Shown here in pieces: positions 38,001 to 50,461 of a DNA stretch of 64,000 bases. The position numbers and the translations under genes were made by a program. Source of the stretch: Microplitis mediator (Eukaryota; Arthropoda; Insecta; Hymenoptera; Braconidae); assembly GCF_029852145.1 (NCBI RefSeq), contig NC_079978.1, positions 2,232,001 through 2,296,000 of the forward strand. Direction: 5' to 3'. Within the stretch, counting starts at the first letter, position 1. The number at the start of each line of letters is the position of its first letter. The notes beneath the pieces are model-generated. The model was not told where the DNA came from. It did not search any database and saw only the letters and a program-made list of their open reading frames with translations.

Positions 38001-40928
38001 ACAGCGATTAGATAACCCGCGTTCTCGAGGGTGTTTCATTTTCTCCACTTGTTTGATCATTAAATAAATAGTTGTGTAAAAATTAAATAATTTGTCTCGT
38101 GTATTATTTATTATCGATAGTGATACGAAACTATTATATTTAATGCTCCGCTTATGTGTACATTGGTTTATATTTGTACAAGATTATTTCAACGAGTTTC
38201 CGACGTAGCACATAAACGCCTCGCCAGAGTAAGCGATCGAGTTAAAAGATACAGCGCAGATAAGCCATTTCCGGGGCGAAAACTTTGCTTAAGGTACACA
38301 TACATCCATATATATGTCTGCTTTTTTTTTTCAAGTCTAAGTATAAAGTTCAAGCTAATTCTCTTTAGGTTCAACTTCTACATGACTTGCTAATTTTTAT
38401 ATATTTTTAGCACATTATGAATTTTATGTGCCCATAAAAATTTTTTAATGGCCTACGTAAATTAGCACGTGGAGAAAAATAATTTATTTGCTAAAAAAAA
38501 TGGTTACTAATTTTTTATCGCGACAACATGCTTTTATTATTATGATTTTTTTGAGCTACAGTACATTAAATGTTCATATCATTGAATGTGCACTTAAAAA
38601 GTATGATATATTTCCAACTTGGGTTTATTGTATACTGTTGGCAAAGGCGAGATAACGATAGAGGCATGACAATGTGGAACTAGCGAATAGTAGAATGGAA
38701 TAATAAAAGGAGTTACGTTTATGCTGGTAAGCGAATACTCTTATGTTCCATATCTATGTACATATACAGTGGGTTTGTGATATGAAAGACTGGCATAAGA
38801 GGACCGAGGATAGCGATGCCAGAGAAAGTGAGACGTGCCATAGTGGCAGCATTATGAGCATGCATACAACAATACTGTTATCCGGCGCCAGAGACGCCGG
38901 TTTGTTTTCTCTTGCTAAGTCTGATATGAATAAAAGCTTTATTACTTTGAGCGATTGTGAATTTCGACGCTCGTGTCTATGAATAAAATATATATTTTCC
39001 TAGAGCAATTATTTTTAAATTTAAAACAGTCCCGCGTAAAGTTCGCAGACACGTAAATTTATCTTTGATCTTTTATTAATCTAATATTCAAATTATAATT
39101 AAACGGGAGGGGATTTATAAATATTTAAGTCCATTGACTTGACGCAGCGTGAAAGTTAATTAAGAACAAAAATTTAATAACTATTTGACTAAAAAAAATT
39201 AGAGTGGAAGCAAAAAAAGTCATCTGACGAGACGATTCTAGTGCCAAAGCTATTCAGTCTATGGAATTATTTAGTCTCTGAACGAGCAAGCGAGCAGTCC
39301 AAACACTCCCCCGCTTCGTAATTATTCTTTCGACAAGAGAGACGGAATACTACGAATCGGCAGCAAACCCTCGTCCTCGCCCTTCGATAGCTCGTAGACA
39401 TGCAGACCGTCATACCGTCGTAGTATCCCATAGTTTCTACGTCGCGTCCCTTCACTGGAATTTCCGCGCATACTGAGGATGACTCATCAGGACGATCGAT
39501 CACGCTTGCATAGACTCCCGAGTTGAGAAGGGATACATTTATACCGAGAAATAAAATATCACTATCAAGATAAAGTAAAAGCTTTTATTTCGTCGTTAGC
39601 TATGATTTATTTTATCCGTTAACTTCTTTTTCTCAGACAGATGTAGACGTAGAAATGGACATATATTATGATTACTATTTGCTTTTACATTAGAGAAAAA
39701 TTACTTGATAAAAAAGTTTTGCGGGGAAGTAAATTCAATGAAATTATTTACTAAATGTCTTAAAAAATTTGTTTTCCATAAGTTTGGAGTTCTTGCCGGT
39801 ATTTTTTGTGACGTACGAATTGGCCGAGTGCCAGAGTGTTTAACGGAGCGAGTATGATGTCAAAGCGGCGTGGAAAATCAGAAAAACGTTGACCATAGTC
39901 ACCATGGTGTGCACGGGATAGAGATGAGAGGAGAGAAGAGCCATCGCGCCGAATCCACATCACCAGACTAGATTCTGTGATGTGTTTCGGAGTGTAGAGG
40001 ACGCCGCGGAGCTCGGGGTGTGCAGAACCAACAGGAGATCGATAGCATAAGAGCGCAGTTGAGAGAAGCAGAGAGAGTCTGTGTACAATTCCCGCCACGA
40101 CCCGCGCAATCTCGTGCGCCCTGGACCTGTATCGGAGCCTGTGTTGCCCTCTGTCGACAGTGTCAAACTCCCATCAACAGATTTTACACTGACCTGACAG
40201 CATAAGCCCTTTTATGTTTTTCTTTGGCTCTATTCATGCTCATACTCGTGTCCATTAAATTTTTTCCGCTCACTTTTTACTTCGACCCGTTCGTTATCAT
40301 GCCTCTGTATTTCTCATCATAACTTTTCCCATGTAACGTTTTAAACTTTCACCCCAGAATCGATGACATGTTCATTATTGGAACAAACCTCCCTCTGCCA
40401 ATAGACTCCATGATATTGCAGTCAATATGCTCACAAATAAACCGTAAGCTTTTCAGAACTTCTATTTCCTGTTCAATGATTAAAACTCACCGGATATTGG
40501 ATTTTTATGCGCTAATACTAAACATCGCTATTGAAATTTTGCTGACAAACTATCAGAATCAGCGACACAATAGTGAAAAAAAAAAATTTAGAAATATATT
40601 TTATTTCGTTACTTTCATAGAGGAAATGAAATTTTTGTGAGTGACTTTACTCATAATAGATGGCAGTAATCACGTGGCTCATCTCGCTCCTTTATAAACA
40701 TCCCCCGATGCGGCCATGTGAGTAATGAAAATATTGATGCAGAGGGTTGCTAACCTAGCCAGCCCTTAAACCAACCACCTATAAAATACCCAAGAGCTTC
40801 ACTGCGCTTATATAAATTGTGGCCGCTGATGAAATTATCCTTTGCCTTAATAAACTCAACGTCTATCAAAACATTCTGTAATTTTATTTATTTGCTCATC
40901 AATAATAATTATTATTATTGTTATCATT
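29035..40928. other. Long AT-rich non-coding stretch
   Basis: I see no reliable exon. It contains a CA then TA microsatellite at 32801-32860 and many TA-rich tracts. A TATAAAA-like box lies near 35,094 with no gene visible after it. GC-richer patches lie at about 39,270-39,520 and 39,780-40,200. Open frames in those patches mostly start at non-ATG codons and show no recognisable domain. The stretch is probably intron of a large gene or intergenic. Confidence 0.35.
32801..32860. repeat. CA/TA microsatellite
   Basis: A run of CA dinucleotides passes into TA dinucleotides over about 60 bases. Confidence 0.8.
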
Positions 40929-41536
40929 ACACTGTAAAAAATCACCGGGGTAAGTCCAAACGGTGTAGGTGTTAAAATTATCGGTGTTAAATTTACCCCC
41001 GAAAGCGGTGTAAAAATAACGCCGCCGCCGGTGTAAATATTCTGTACCGGTGTTAAAATAACGCCGCCGCCGGTGTAAATATTCTAGACTGGTGTTAAAA
41101 TAACGCCGCCGCCGGTGTAAATATTCTAGACCGGTGTTAAAATAACGCCGCCGCCGGTGTAGATATTCTTTACCAGTGTTAAAATATTTTACTTTGTGAA
41201 TATTTTTACTTACTCGATCACTATACTTGTTAATAAATGATATTCTTTATTAATTTTCATAAAGAACTAACATTTTTTGTGTTTTATAATCTTTCAAGTT
41301 AATAATCCAAGCGGACGCAGTTTACCCTGCTTTTACACCGGTTATCCCGCTTTTACACCGATGTTACTCCGTTTTTACCTCGGTTACCCCGCCTTTACAC
41401 CGATTTTACTCCGCTTTTACATCGGTTACCCCGCCTTTACACCGATTTTACTCCGCTTTTACACCGGTGTAGTTTTATTTTAACACCGGGCGGAGTTAAA
41501 ATGAGTCCATTTTTAACACCGCTCTTTTTACAGTGT
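40929..41536. mobile_element. TIR element with two opposed internal tandem arrays
   Basis: The ends are inverted repeats (ACACTGTAAAAA at the left and TTTTTACAGTGT at the right), enclosing about 608 bp. The left half (about 41,010-41,165) holds about three to four copies of a roughly 54-base unit containing CGCCGCCGCCGGTGTAAA and CCGGTGTTAAAATAACG. The right half (about 41,320-41,470) holds shorter repeats of a TTTTACACCGATTTTACTCC type, broadly complementary to the left array. No reading frame for a transposase is present. It is a non-autonomous element. Confidence 0.75.
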
Positions 41537-43758
41537 ATAAACACAATCGAATGTATAGATATCAGTAGTTTGATTTTGTGTGTTGATATAGCTTTGTAGT
41601 ATCTTGACAAATGTTTAATCGAACAATCCACAGTCTATATATATATGTAGAGAGAGAAAGAGAGTTATAGAGAAGATTTAACTGATGATGTATTTGAGTA
41701 ATTCACAAAACGACTACTCCACAGGGAGTCAATACAGAGATACAATATCTCGGGATATATAGAGAGCTTGGTAAACTATAAACTCAGTGAACTCTGGTAA
41801 TTCTCTACCAGCAAATAGTTACCCGTATGTTGCAATAGAAATTTTTTAGTATGTATTAAATATGCGTGTCCGGTAAAATGACTTCCGTTGTTATTTCTAG
41901 TCTAACTCAGTACCTCAAAGTTCATAAATATATACATATATGTGTGTATATATATATTTATATGCATTTAGACTTCAAAAGTTTTAAAATCTTATTCGCA
42001 GAAACACTTGTACCAAATAATTTCCTGCAATTTATCTCGATATTTTGCAGACACCTATTTAAAAATATCTTCGGTCTTATTATAGTAATTTAATAATAAT
42101 TTTTGATCATTAAAATTAAATTTGCGTAAGTGAAAAATTCCTCCCGAAAGTGTAAACAAAAATAAACTCGACTTACTTATTATTTATTATTATTTACTTA
42201 AACTTTTCCTCGGATTCGCAAATAAAGTTGTCGATTATTTCTCCAGTTGATTCTTCCGCGCAGAGGACCATGAAATTGTCACAGTCCCCATAATTCAGAG
42301 TTAAAGCAATACTTATATATTTTCCAGCGAGTGCACGAAAGCATAAGAAATATTGTGAAAAATTTGTTATAATCCCAGGTGTAATAAAAGTTTACGATAA
42401 ATAATTTACATTTTCTCAGCTTGGCAGGAAAACTTTATGAGAATAAATCTTGAGGATAAAGTTGATAAAACAAGCGTCAGAAGAGTAAATAATTTATTTA
42501 TTTGAATAAATCGACAATAGAAGCATTGATGCATATTTAAAATGCAGATAGATGATGATCAAATGAAGGATAAAAAATAGTATTTAACCTCGTGTCATAT
42601 ATTCAAGGCACAGTCGTCATTATTCACCGCCAAACATCTTAGCGATGTACATATTATTATAATTATATATTTATCTCATGGACGATTGGATAATCCAACC
42701 AACAAATGTAGCGTAAGCTCGTTGATCTGTCTGCTAACGTGTACCATCTTCACTCTCATCTTATCTACTAACATATACACGCACATGGACACGCACACAT
42801 GCACACATATGTAAACACAACAGCAAAGCACAGGACAGGAAGATTATTATTATTGCTATCATCTGCTGTCTCTCCTCTCGTCGACACCCTCCCCCACATC
42901 CCGATGTCTCTTGCTCATAATTTATGTACAAGTATATTTATTCGACCGTATATATAGAAATGTATATATATATATACGTAATTAAATGACTTACGGATAT
43001 GCAACGCAGAGTAAAATATCGATCTTTTGAATCGATCTAAAATTAAATTAAAATTATTTTTAAAAAAATTTAAATGAGCAATTCATTAAAAGTAAAAGTG
43101 TTGCGCACGTGGTGATTTTTTTTTAACAGACACACGTCTTTTACTAAGTGATAGAATAGAATGCAGAGGCGCGAAATACCGTAGACTACACTTGACTACT
43201 AGTATAATGTATTTACGAGAATAGACGAGACTGGCATGAATACTATGCAACGTATTTCTAGTCAGGAATTTCGGGTGTTAGGAATAGTGAGCTTCACAGG
43301 TTTTATTACACAAACTTATCACGTTTAACGCAATAACCGTCAACATGTGGCTTTAGTAATAATTTTTTTTTTTTTTTGTTTACCAGACTATTTGTTAAGT
43401 TGTTTATAGACGTCTTAAATCCGGCTCTCTTGTCGATTGAGAGTTTTATTGCGGCATTTTATAAATAATATTTATTGCTGAGTTAATATATATTTACTTT
43501 TATGATTATTACTTTTTTTTTACTGTAATAAATTATTTTTAATCACTCGAAATTCTATCAGCATAAAAATTTATTGTAAATATTTTTTTATTGTTAGTCA
43601 GCATTCAAATATTTGGTGCGGAGAGATGCCGGGTAAAATGGGCCACCTAAAAATTTTTTCGCGCTTTTTTTCTAATTTTATTGCAGATCAAATTTTGAAA
43701 TTTTATTAAAAATACAAAAATATTTTTTTAAAAGTGACCCGTTTTTCCCAAAAATCAA
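41537..43758. other. Non-coding stretch
   Basis: AT-rich, with TA-rich tracts near 41,640, 41,930-41,960 and 42,950-42,980. No supported exon was seen. A GGGTAAAATGGG motif lies at about 43,632. Confidence 0.4.
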
Positions 43759-44196
43759 CCCGAGTCGAAATTTAGAGCTTATATAGGTCCCTCTAGCCCT
43801 AAATAGATCCGATTTAGAGCCCTGTAGTCCTGTAGCACCGACTTTGAACCTGGAGGTCCTAACATTCACTGAGAAGTCCGATTTTGAGCCTTCAAGTCCG
43901 ACAATATTAGTCCCGTAATAAATTTGGATTCATTATAATTAAATAATTTATGATGATTATTATTAATATTATTATCATTACAATAAACCAGGGCGCACAG
44001 GCCCTAAATCGGACCTAATTTAATTTTCATCAGGTCCTAGATTGAGCCCGCAAGTGCCGAAAACGGAAATTTGTAGCACCTCAGGGACCAAAATCGGACC
44101 TAATTTAACATAGAAACAGACTCTATTTAGAGCCTCCAAGTCCGAAATAGGTCCGACTTTAGAAGGTTCTAAATGGGCTCTAAATTTCGACTCGGG
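43759..44196. mobile_element. Foldback element, TIR CCCGAGTCGAAATTTAGAGC
   Basis: A 438 bp element with ends CCCGAGTCGAAATTTAGAGC and its reverse complement. The interior contains repeated GGTCC, TCCGATTT and TAGAGCC-like words in both orientations and no reading frame. It shares its outer 14 or so bases with the element at 46698-47121, although their interiors differ. Confidence 0.75.
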
Positions 44197-46682
44197 AAAA
44201 GGTTAATTTCCATGTAATTTCGCCGGGTTTTCTCTGTCATTAAATAATAATTGTAGTATAAATTAAAATATTTTCACATGACTGACGTGATGGAAATTTA
44301 AATTTATGGTGATGTTGATACTCGAGAGAAATCTCACTGCGGTCATTATGTTTTGTTAATATAATATGCACAAGTATGTAAAAGAATTACGAGTCAAGAG
44401 TGTACTTGCAAAGCAATGTAATGTCGCATTAGAAGCCCATGTTCACTTATGTTAGGCCATGTGAGGGCACACTCTGCTTCCGGAGATTCAATCACAACCC
44501 AGTAGTTAGACCATGACCTAGCACCTCGTTCCTTCCCTCCTTCGTATACCTTTACTTCATTCCTGAGGTTTTTTATATTTTTTTTTTTGTCCATGTATCA
44601 TATATTACAACTCTTACATTTGATTACACGGTATACATAATAGATCCCAGCCTGAGTACGTGAGTGAGGGACTTGTGACTCTAAAAAACCTTTGAATTTT
44701 TATTTTTACATACATTATATATTACTTGTACTTTTACGGCGGGGTAGATGTTAATGTACATGCACAGTAAACGCGCAGATGACTTGTTAGAATCGTTTTT
44801 TTTTTGCTCAGCGATGAGAGCACGAGTGCATTGTTCGGAGAGAAAGAATTGCTGTGAATTACAATTAGCGCCATTGCGGGATAATTGAGCGTAACGAAAT
44901 ACTGCAATTTTAAATTGTCGTTAGATATGTTATATTATATTATATATATTTGTTGCTGTTATTAATTATTGTTCGGGTCAGTGGTGAAATTAATACAGAC
45001 GAACAAACGAAAATAAAACGGCCATTTTCAATAGAATGTAATTAATTTTATATTTTTTGTTACAATGAAAGTAAATTTAACGCTTGGAAAAATAAATTCA
45101 TGGTTTAAATTCAACGGATTTGAATACTTGAATACAATGTTAATTTAAAAATTTGTGAATGCTTTAAAAAAAGATGAAAAAGAGTAAAATAAAGTAGAGT
45201 TGAGTACAAAAGTATGCACACTGAGGGTGTATTGTAATGCACAAGCTGGGAATTTAAATTTCCAGGCCTGGAAGCTCGTACAATTTTTACTCGAGATTGT
45301 GTTGCTCGTGCGGTCTGCACACAAACTTATATTTATTTTTACTCTTTACTTATTTTCTATATATTTTCCAACTTTTATTACAGTCGAGACTTGGACATTC
45401 GCGATTATTATCATAAAAAAAAAAAAAAATTTAAATATTAATTAACAAAAAAAGTGAACTAGAAATTGGCCGTTTTCGTTTCACACACGAGTAAATAATA
45501 TTTTATAATTTATCTAAAGTTCAGCTCGTGCCAACTTGTTGCTTGTTAAATAAAAAAAAGTATGAGTTTTTACAATAGAGCTGCCGGGTATTTTTAAATT
45601 CTTTTTTTTTAATTACTATAATCACTCGTTTTATTTTTTATTCTTGAATAGAGTAAAATGACAATCGCTGCTAGATTCAGATTTTTTTCCACTCGGTATT
45701 ATTGCAGCTTCATTATAATCGCCTGTACTTTTCAAAACTTTTTTACTTTCTCCCACTACTTCTACATTTATACTGGTATAAGTATACGTTGATTTTTTTT
45801 TACACTCTATTATAAATCCCAGTAGTTTTCAATAGCCTAGAGTGATAAAAATGGCGTCTTGAATATATATACATATATATATGTATAACACAGAAGCTTT
45901 CACGTTGAATCTTGTTGACTGAAGAGCTTGGCCCTTTAGCCCTTAGGGATTGTAGGAGAGTAGTACTATTCAATCTTGGTTGCTCTTGCTTTACTACGAC
46001 GGTTCAAATATATACATATATATACTATATACATTTATATACACATGTAGATGTGCTCTGAGCTTTCGCGATAGTATGGGACCACAAAATACGTCCTTTT
46101 ACATACTAAGACACTCTAAATACGAAATATATGACTAAGACTAAAACTATATGACTACATTTTGATGAAAACTTGTGGATGTGGATGTATAGGTTTTATG
46201 TGTCTGGAAGGTCTGGAAGTATCGGTGAATGGCGGTCTTGTGCTTGAGTGAATCACCCGAGCACCCGAGAATAAGGGATGAATGCTGTCGTAGACGTCGA
46301 AATTTCTGCGAGTTAGGATTGTGCCAATAGAATCGAATCTAGACAGACGTACAATCTTGTGTGTACTGTGCATGCACTTTCGGCTGTCGATACCAATCCT
46401 CCCGTACTCTATTTTGTATGTTCCTATACTGTCTGGCTCTATCTATTGTTCATCAAGACGTGTGACATGTGGAAAAACCAATTAGGAAATAGCTACGGGA
46501 AACGGGTGTTAAATTAAAAATGTAGAAAAAGGGTAAAATTCATTCATTGATTTTAAAATGTGAAATTTATATGAGGCTGGAAATTTTTTTAATAGACAAT
46601 CCTTTGACCTCTGCACTGAAAATTTTCTCTAAATATTTGAAACAAACCAAAAATTTATTTTCTGTACCGGCACAAAAACTAG
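44197..46682. other. Non-coding stretch
   Basis: AT-rich, with TA-rich microsatellites near 44,930-44,950, 45,864-45,883 and 46,010-46,046. No supported exon was seen. Confidence 0.4.
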
Positions 46683-47129
46683 TAAATTTTTTGACTCCCC
46701 GAGTCGAAATATTAGGCGTAAATTGAACGTTTTTAACGTTTTGAACGTAGATCGGAGTATCATAAATTGGAAACATATTTATCATAAAACTAAAACTCAT
46801 TTATACTTCCAATAAGAAAACATAAGCATATACCAAAAAATTTTTTTCATCGATTTTGTACTCCTGGATTATAATCACGTCAATTCCCTAAAATTTTGTC
46901 GTCCGCTTTTCTGGCTCTTAAATAAAGAATTCGTATTTTTAAAAAAAATTTTTTTCAGTTTCATACTTCTATCTTTAACACTATATATGAATAAATTGAA
47001 CGTACATATGTATATCATATATACATATGTACGTTCAATTTACGTTTAAAACGTTAAGAACGTTCAAATTACGTTCAAAACGTTAAGAACGTTCAACTTA
47101 CGTCTAATATTTCGACTCGGGTCAAAATT
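46683..47129. mobile_element. Foldback element with TIR CCCGAGTCGAAATATTAG
   Basis: The core is 46698-47121. Left and right ends are inverted repeats containing CCCGAGTCGAAATATTAG and continuing into GTAAATTGAACG-like sequence; weaker complementarity extends to 46683 and 47129. The right part includes a near-perfect palindrome (46994-47040) and two direct copies of a unit with ACGTTAAGAACGTTCAA. An open frame on the minus strand crosses the left part but has no coding character. Confidence 0.75.
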
Positions 47130-48580
47130 TTAGATTTGATAATTTAATTTTTATTTAAAATTGATTTTTTAACGTAAACTTTCACCGAAAATATTCAAAG
47201 TTTCTAATTAACTCCCATTGAAAAAACTTTTTGTAAATAATGTACACTGAGATTGATGTAAACAATAGCAGCATTGAAATAAAGTGTACGTGCGTAGTGA
47301 AAGAGTATGTGACGAGATTTAATGATGAGTTAAATAAAGTGTGAATCACCATGGAGAAACAGAAACAGTTCAAGGGCCAGACCTTCGGCGCGATCACCGA
47401 ACCGTAGCGTGTTGTAATAGCGATACAAATACGAATAATATCATTAATACAACGCGAGTAAAAGCTACACATCTACACTCAGACAATCCAATCAAACAAA
47501 ATCCCACAATCATATAGGATTTGATTGATGGAAATCAGTGAGTATGTATCAGTAGCAAGTGCCTCAGCTACACTCCATTCCAGCATCATTACATACATAA
47601 AAGATCATTTCTCACGATTCAATTTTAAATGTCAAGGCTACAACAGATTACAACCCCTTAGGCTCTGATTGGTCTACAGCTGATGCAGTCGGAGATTGTC
47701 GGTATCGGAACCAAACGAGTTATGTCGAAATCGTTCCAAAGGCCTGTGCGCTGTAGTTTGAACATAACATGTGGGGGAAATCCACTGGGAGATCTACATA
47801 ACTCATTCCTACAGACGGATCGGCTCTATAATATAATACCACTCTCCATACCACTCTGATATTAACACACATTGTATTAAAACAAGTTCCGACCAAGCTC
47901 TCGTTTTATTTACACCCAGAAAACCCTACGGCCATCCAATAAATTATTTCACTCTATGCAATTTTAAAATCCATTCCAGACTCTTTTCTGATTTTTTTCT
48001 TCTTCAAAAATTTTATTTGCGCTATCAAAAACTCGTAATTATGTTTTATTTGAAGCTTTGATGGCACAAAAGACTTTAATTGTTTGTTTCTTAAATTTCT
48101 TAACTCAAAGTGAATCTTGTTAAATGTGATGCGCATAGCCTTTAATCTTGTGATCTCGAAAATGCGCAATTAACTCGAGCCCAAGGCGTCATGTCGACAG
48201 CTTGGTGAAGGAGTTACGGTACGGAAGACGAGATAAGACATTATATTAGGAGCGAGTGAGTGAGTAAGTGAGTAAGTGATGTATGTAATGTGTGTAGTGA
48301 GTATATTCTTGGAGGTCGTCGAGGAAAATTAGTTCAATCGACGTGATTACACTTTAGTTATGTCACCAACGAATTTGTCTTCTCATCACTTTATAGTTTA
48401 TTTATTATTTTTATTTTTTTAGCCTTCAAGTTATTTATTATTTTTTTGTTCTTTAATTAAAATTAATTTGAATTTCAGTTTATTTGTACATAGAAGTCGT
48501 TGAAAGATTTTTAATTAATTTTGTTACGAGTAAATTTTATATGCAGAGTACGGAGTTACAATGTTACGGAAATGATGTCA

Positions 48581-48653
<73 letters not shown>

Positions 48654-49510
48654 GTTAGAAAACCGTATGGTAAATGTAAACGATATGAGGAATATATATT
48701 TTGTAAGCCAGCAGCTGTTTCAGTAAAAAAAAAAAAAATTTCACGTGTGCGCTAGACACTTTTGCGGTTATACATAATATATATTTTTTAATAATATTAA
48801 ATAAAAACCGACTGTGATATTTAAATCTCTATAACGTCTTTAGCGAAATAGGAATATATTAAAATACGATTAAATTTATATTGCGAAATAAACAAATGTA
48901 TATAGAATTAACAAACGTTTAATTCGCTGGGGATAATTATATGTATGAAAGGATATTAGATGTGTGTGATTTTTGGCTCGAGTGGATGTGTAAGTGCGAT
49001 TGGTATTCAGTGAATATATGAATGATTAATTAACACCTAATCAGTTGAATTCAAATTCCGGTACATGGGGCACGATCAATTATTAACGAGCCAATTAGCA
49101 GTTTTAGCCATGCTCGGTCCTAGCAATATATTTCGATGTGTAATATATTATTTTAAAAAACAGACTGCCGGCAATGTGTACTGTTGTAACTTTAGTTGAG
49201 AATTAGTTTATGCGCGTACAGCTGTCGGTCAATACAACACCCCGGCTTCATTATCTGCGTAATGTTTAATTCCATTTAATGCTTGGTGTGTTTTAATGCT
49301 TGAATTTAATTTGAATACAATTATACCCTATATTATTTGAAATCAATATATTTTCATAATAACAATTAATATTGACGAGTATTTGGTATAAAAAATCACA
49401 GTTTGTACTGAAATTGAAAGATCAAAAATTTTCGTTAATAGGTTTCAATCTTTGACCTTAATTTTTTTTTTAATTACATTTATAAAAAACTATTTTAAAA
49501 AACGCAGAAA
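47130..49510. other. Non-coding stretch
   Basis: AT-rich. It contains a long TA dinucleotide run (48586-48650). No supported exon was seen. The patch at 47,650-47,900 has more even base composition but stops occur in all frames. Confidence 0.4.
48586..48650. repeat. (TA)n microsatellite
   Basis: An uninterrupted AT/TA dinucleotide run of about 65 bases, the longest simple repeat in the window. Confidence 0.95.
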
Positions 49511-50022
49511 TAGGGGAAGGGGGGGGGGGCAGGCAAAACGGAGTACCCCGAAAATTTGATAAAAAAAAATTTTATATTTTAAATGGTTTTTAAACATTCC
49601 AAAATCACTTCTGTAAATATAATTAAGCGTTACTTTGAATTTCTTTTGGTAAACTTTTTCAAAAATCAATTGTCAGTTGAAAAATATTAATGACGTTTGT
49701 TTTATAATAAAAACTATTAAAAATTTTGTTTCTTTTTTTGTATCCAATAAACATGTAAAATATAATTTTTTTTCATGTAAATTACTTACAAAAAAATTCA
49801 ACTTAATTAAATTCGTTTAAAATCCAGAAATTTGTTTTTTTACCTTTTTTAGGGGGTACCCCACTTTGCCCGCAGAAATGAAAAATTTTTTTTTTCAACG
49901 GTAACTGAAAATTTCTTCTATGTACTTTGAATATCATTAAAAAAAAAAAAAGATTTAGCGTATTTGAGTCCTCGAAAACTTGGTATTTCCTTAAGTATCC
50001 TCTTTTGCCCCTCCCTCCCCTA
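49511..50022. mobile_element. Nested G-rich inverted-repeat element
   Basis: The outer ends are TAGGGGAAGGGGGGG at the left and CCCTCCCTCCCCTA at the right. Just inside, GCAGGCAAAACGGAGTACCCC-type sequence (about 49,530) is answered by GGTACCCCACTTTGCCCGC (about 49,857-49,873) in inverted orientation. The interior is AT-rich without a reading frame. The ends look like one family with GGCAAAATGGGGTACC-type termini, possibly with a second partial copy attached. Confidence 0.55.
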
Positions 50023-50025
50023 TAT

Positions 50026-50261
50026 GTAGGGTAGAGGTACCGTTTTTGGTCACTTTAGTGCCAGTTTTGGACACTTGAAAAATTTAAATAAAATAATATG
50101 TAAAATACACAATGATATAATTTATTTTTAAAAATATGTTCAAAGATACTTTTATCCCACTATTAAAATGGAAGTTTCATTTCATACTTTTTCATTAATT
50201 AAAACAAAGTATTAAATGTCCAAAAATGGAGCAGTGGTCACAAATGGTACTTCTACCCTAC
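50026..50261. mobile_element. MITE-like element, TIR GTAGGGTAGAGGTACC
   Basis: A 236 bp element whose ends (GTAGGGTAGAGGTACCGTTT and its near reverse complement GGTACTTCTACCCTAC) continue into TTGGTCAC/GTGGTCAC. It directly abuts the elements on both sides. No reading frame. Confidence 0.7.
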
Positions 50262-50262
50262 T

Positions 50263-50461
50263 TGAAAATCGGAACATTTTTCGTGGAACGAAAATAAAAA
50301 AACGAAATGAAAACTGAAAATCTACGGGATCTAGATTTCTGAAATGTTTCGCACGTCAGTCGATAATTGCAGGCCACCCCAATTACCCCTTAAGTCACTT
50401 TTAGATTCAAATTACATAAATTCTTTTAATTTTCTTTGCGTGAAAAATGTTCCGATCTTCA
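50263..50461. mobile_element. MITE-like element, copy 1 (same family as 53974-54164)
   Basis: Ends are TGAAAATCGGAACATTTTTC and its inverted counterpart GAAAAATGTTCCGATCTTCA. The interior includes ATTGCAGGCCACCCC and CCTTAAGTC, also found in the copy near 54 kb. It follows the preceding element with only one base between. Confidence 0.75.

Noticed and set aside
39760..40098. 112-codon minus strand frame with a signal-peptide-like start
   Set aside because: It opens at GTG rather than ATG, lies in a GC-richer patch that keeps other frames open too, and has no domain or splice support.
40020..40205. + strand frame starting QNQQEIDSIRAQLREAERV, coiled-coil-like
   Set aside because: It begins at GTG, the acceptor is weak (GTGTGCAG) and the second half looks non-coding. 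It could be an exon but is not supportable.
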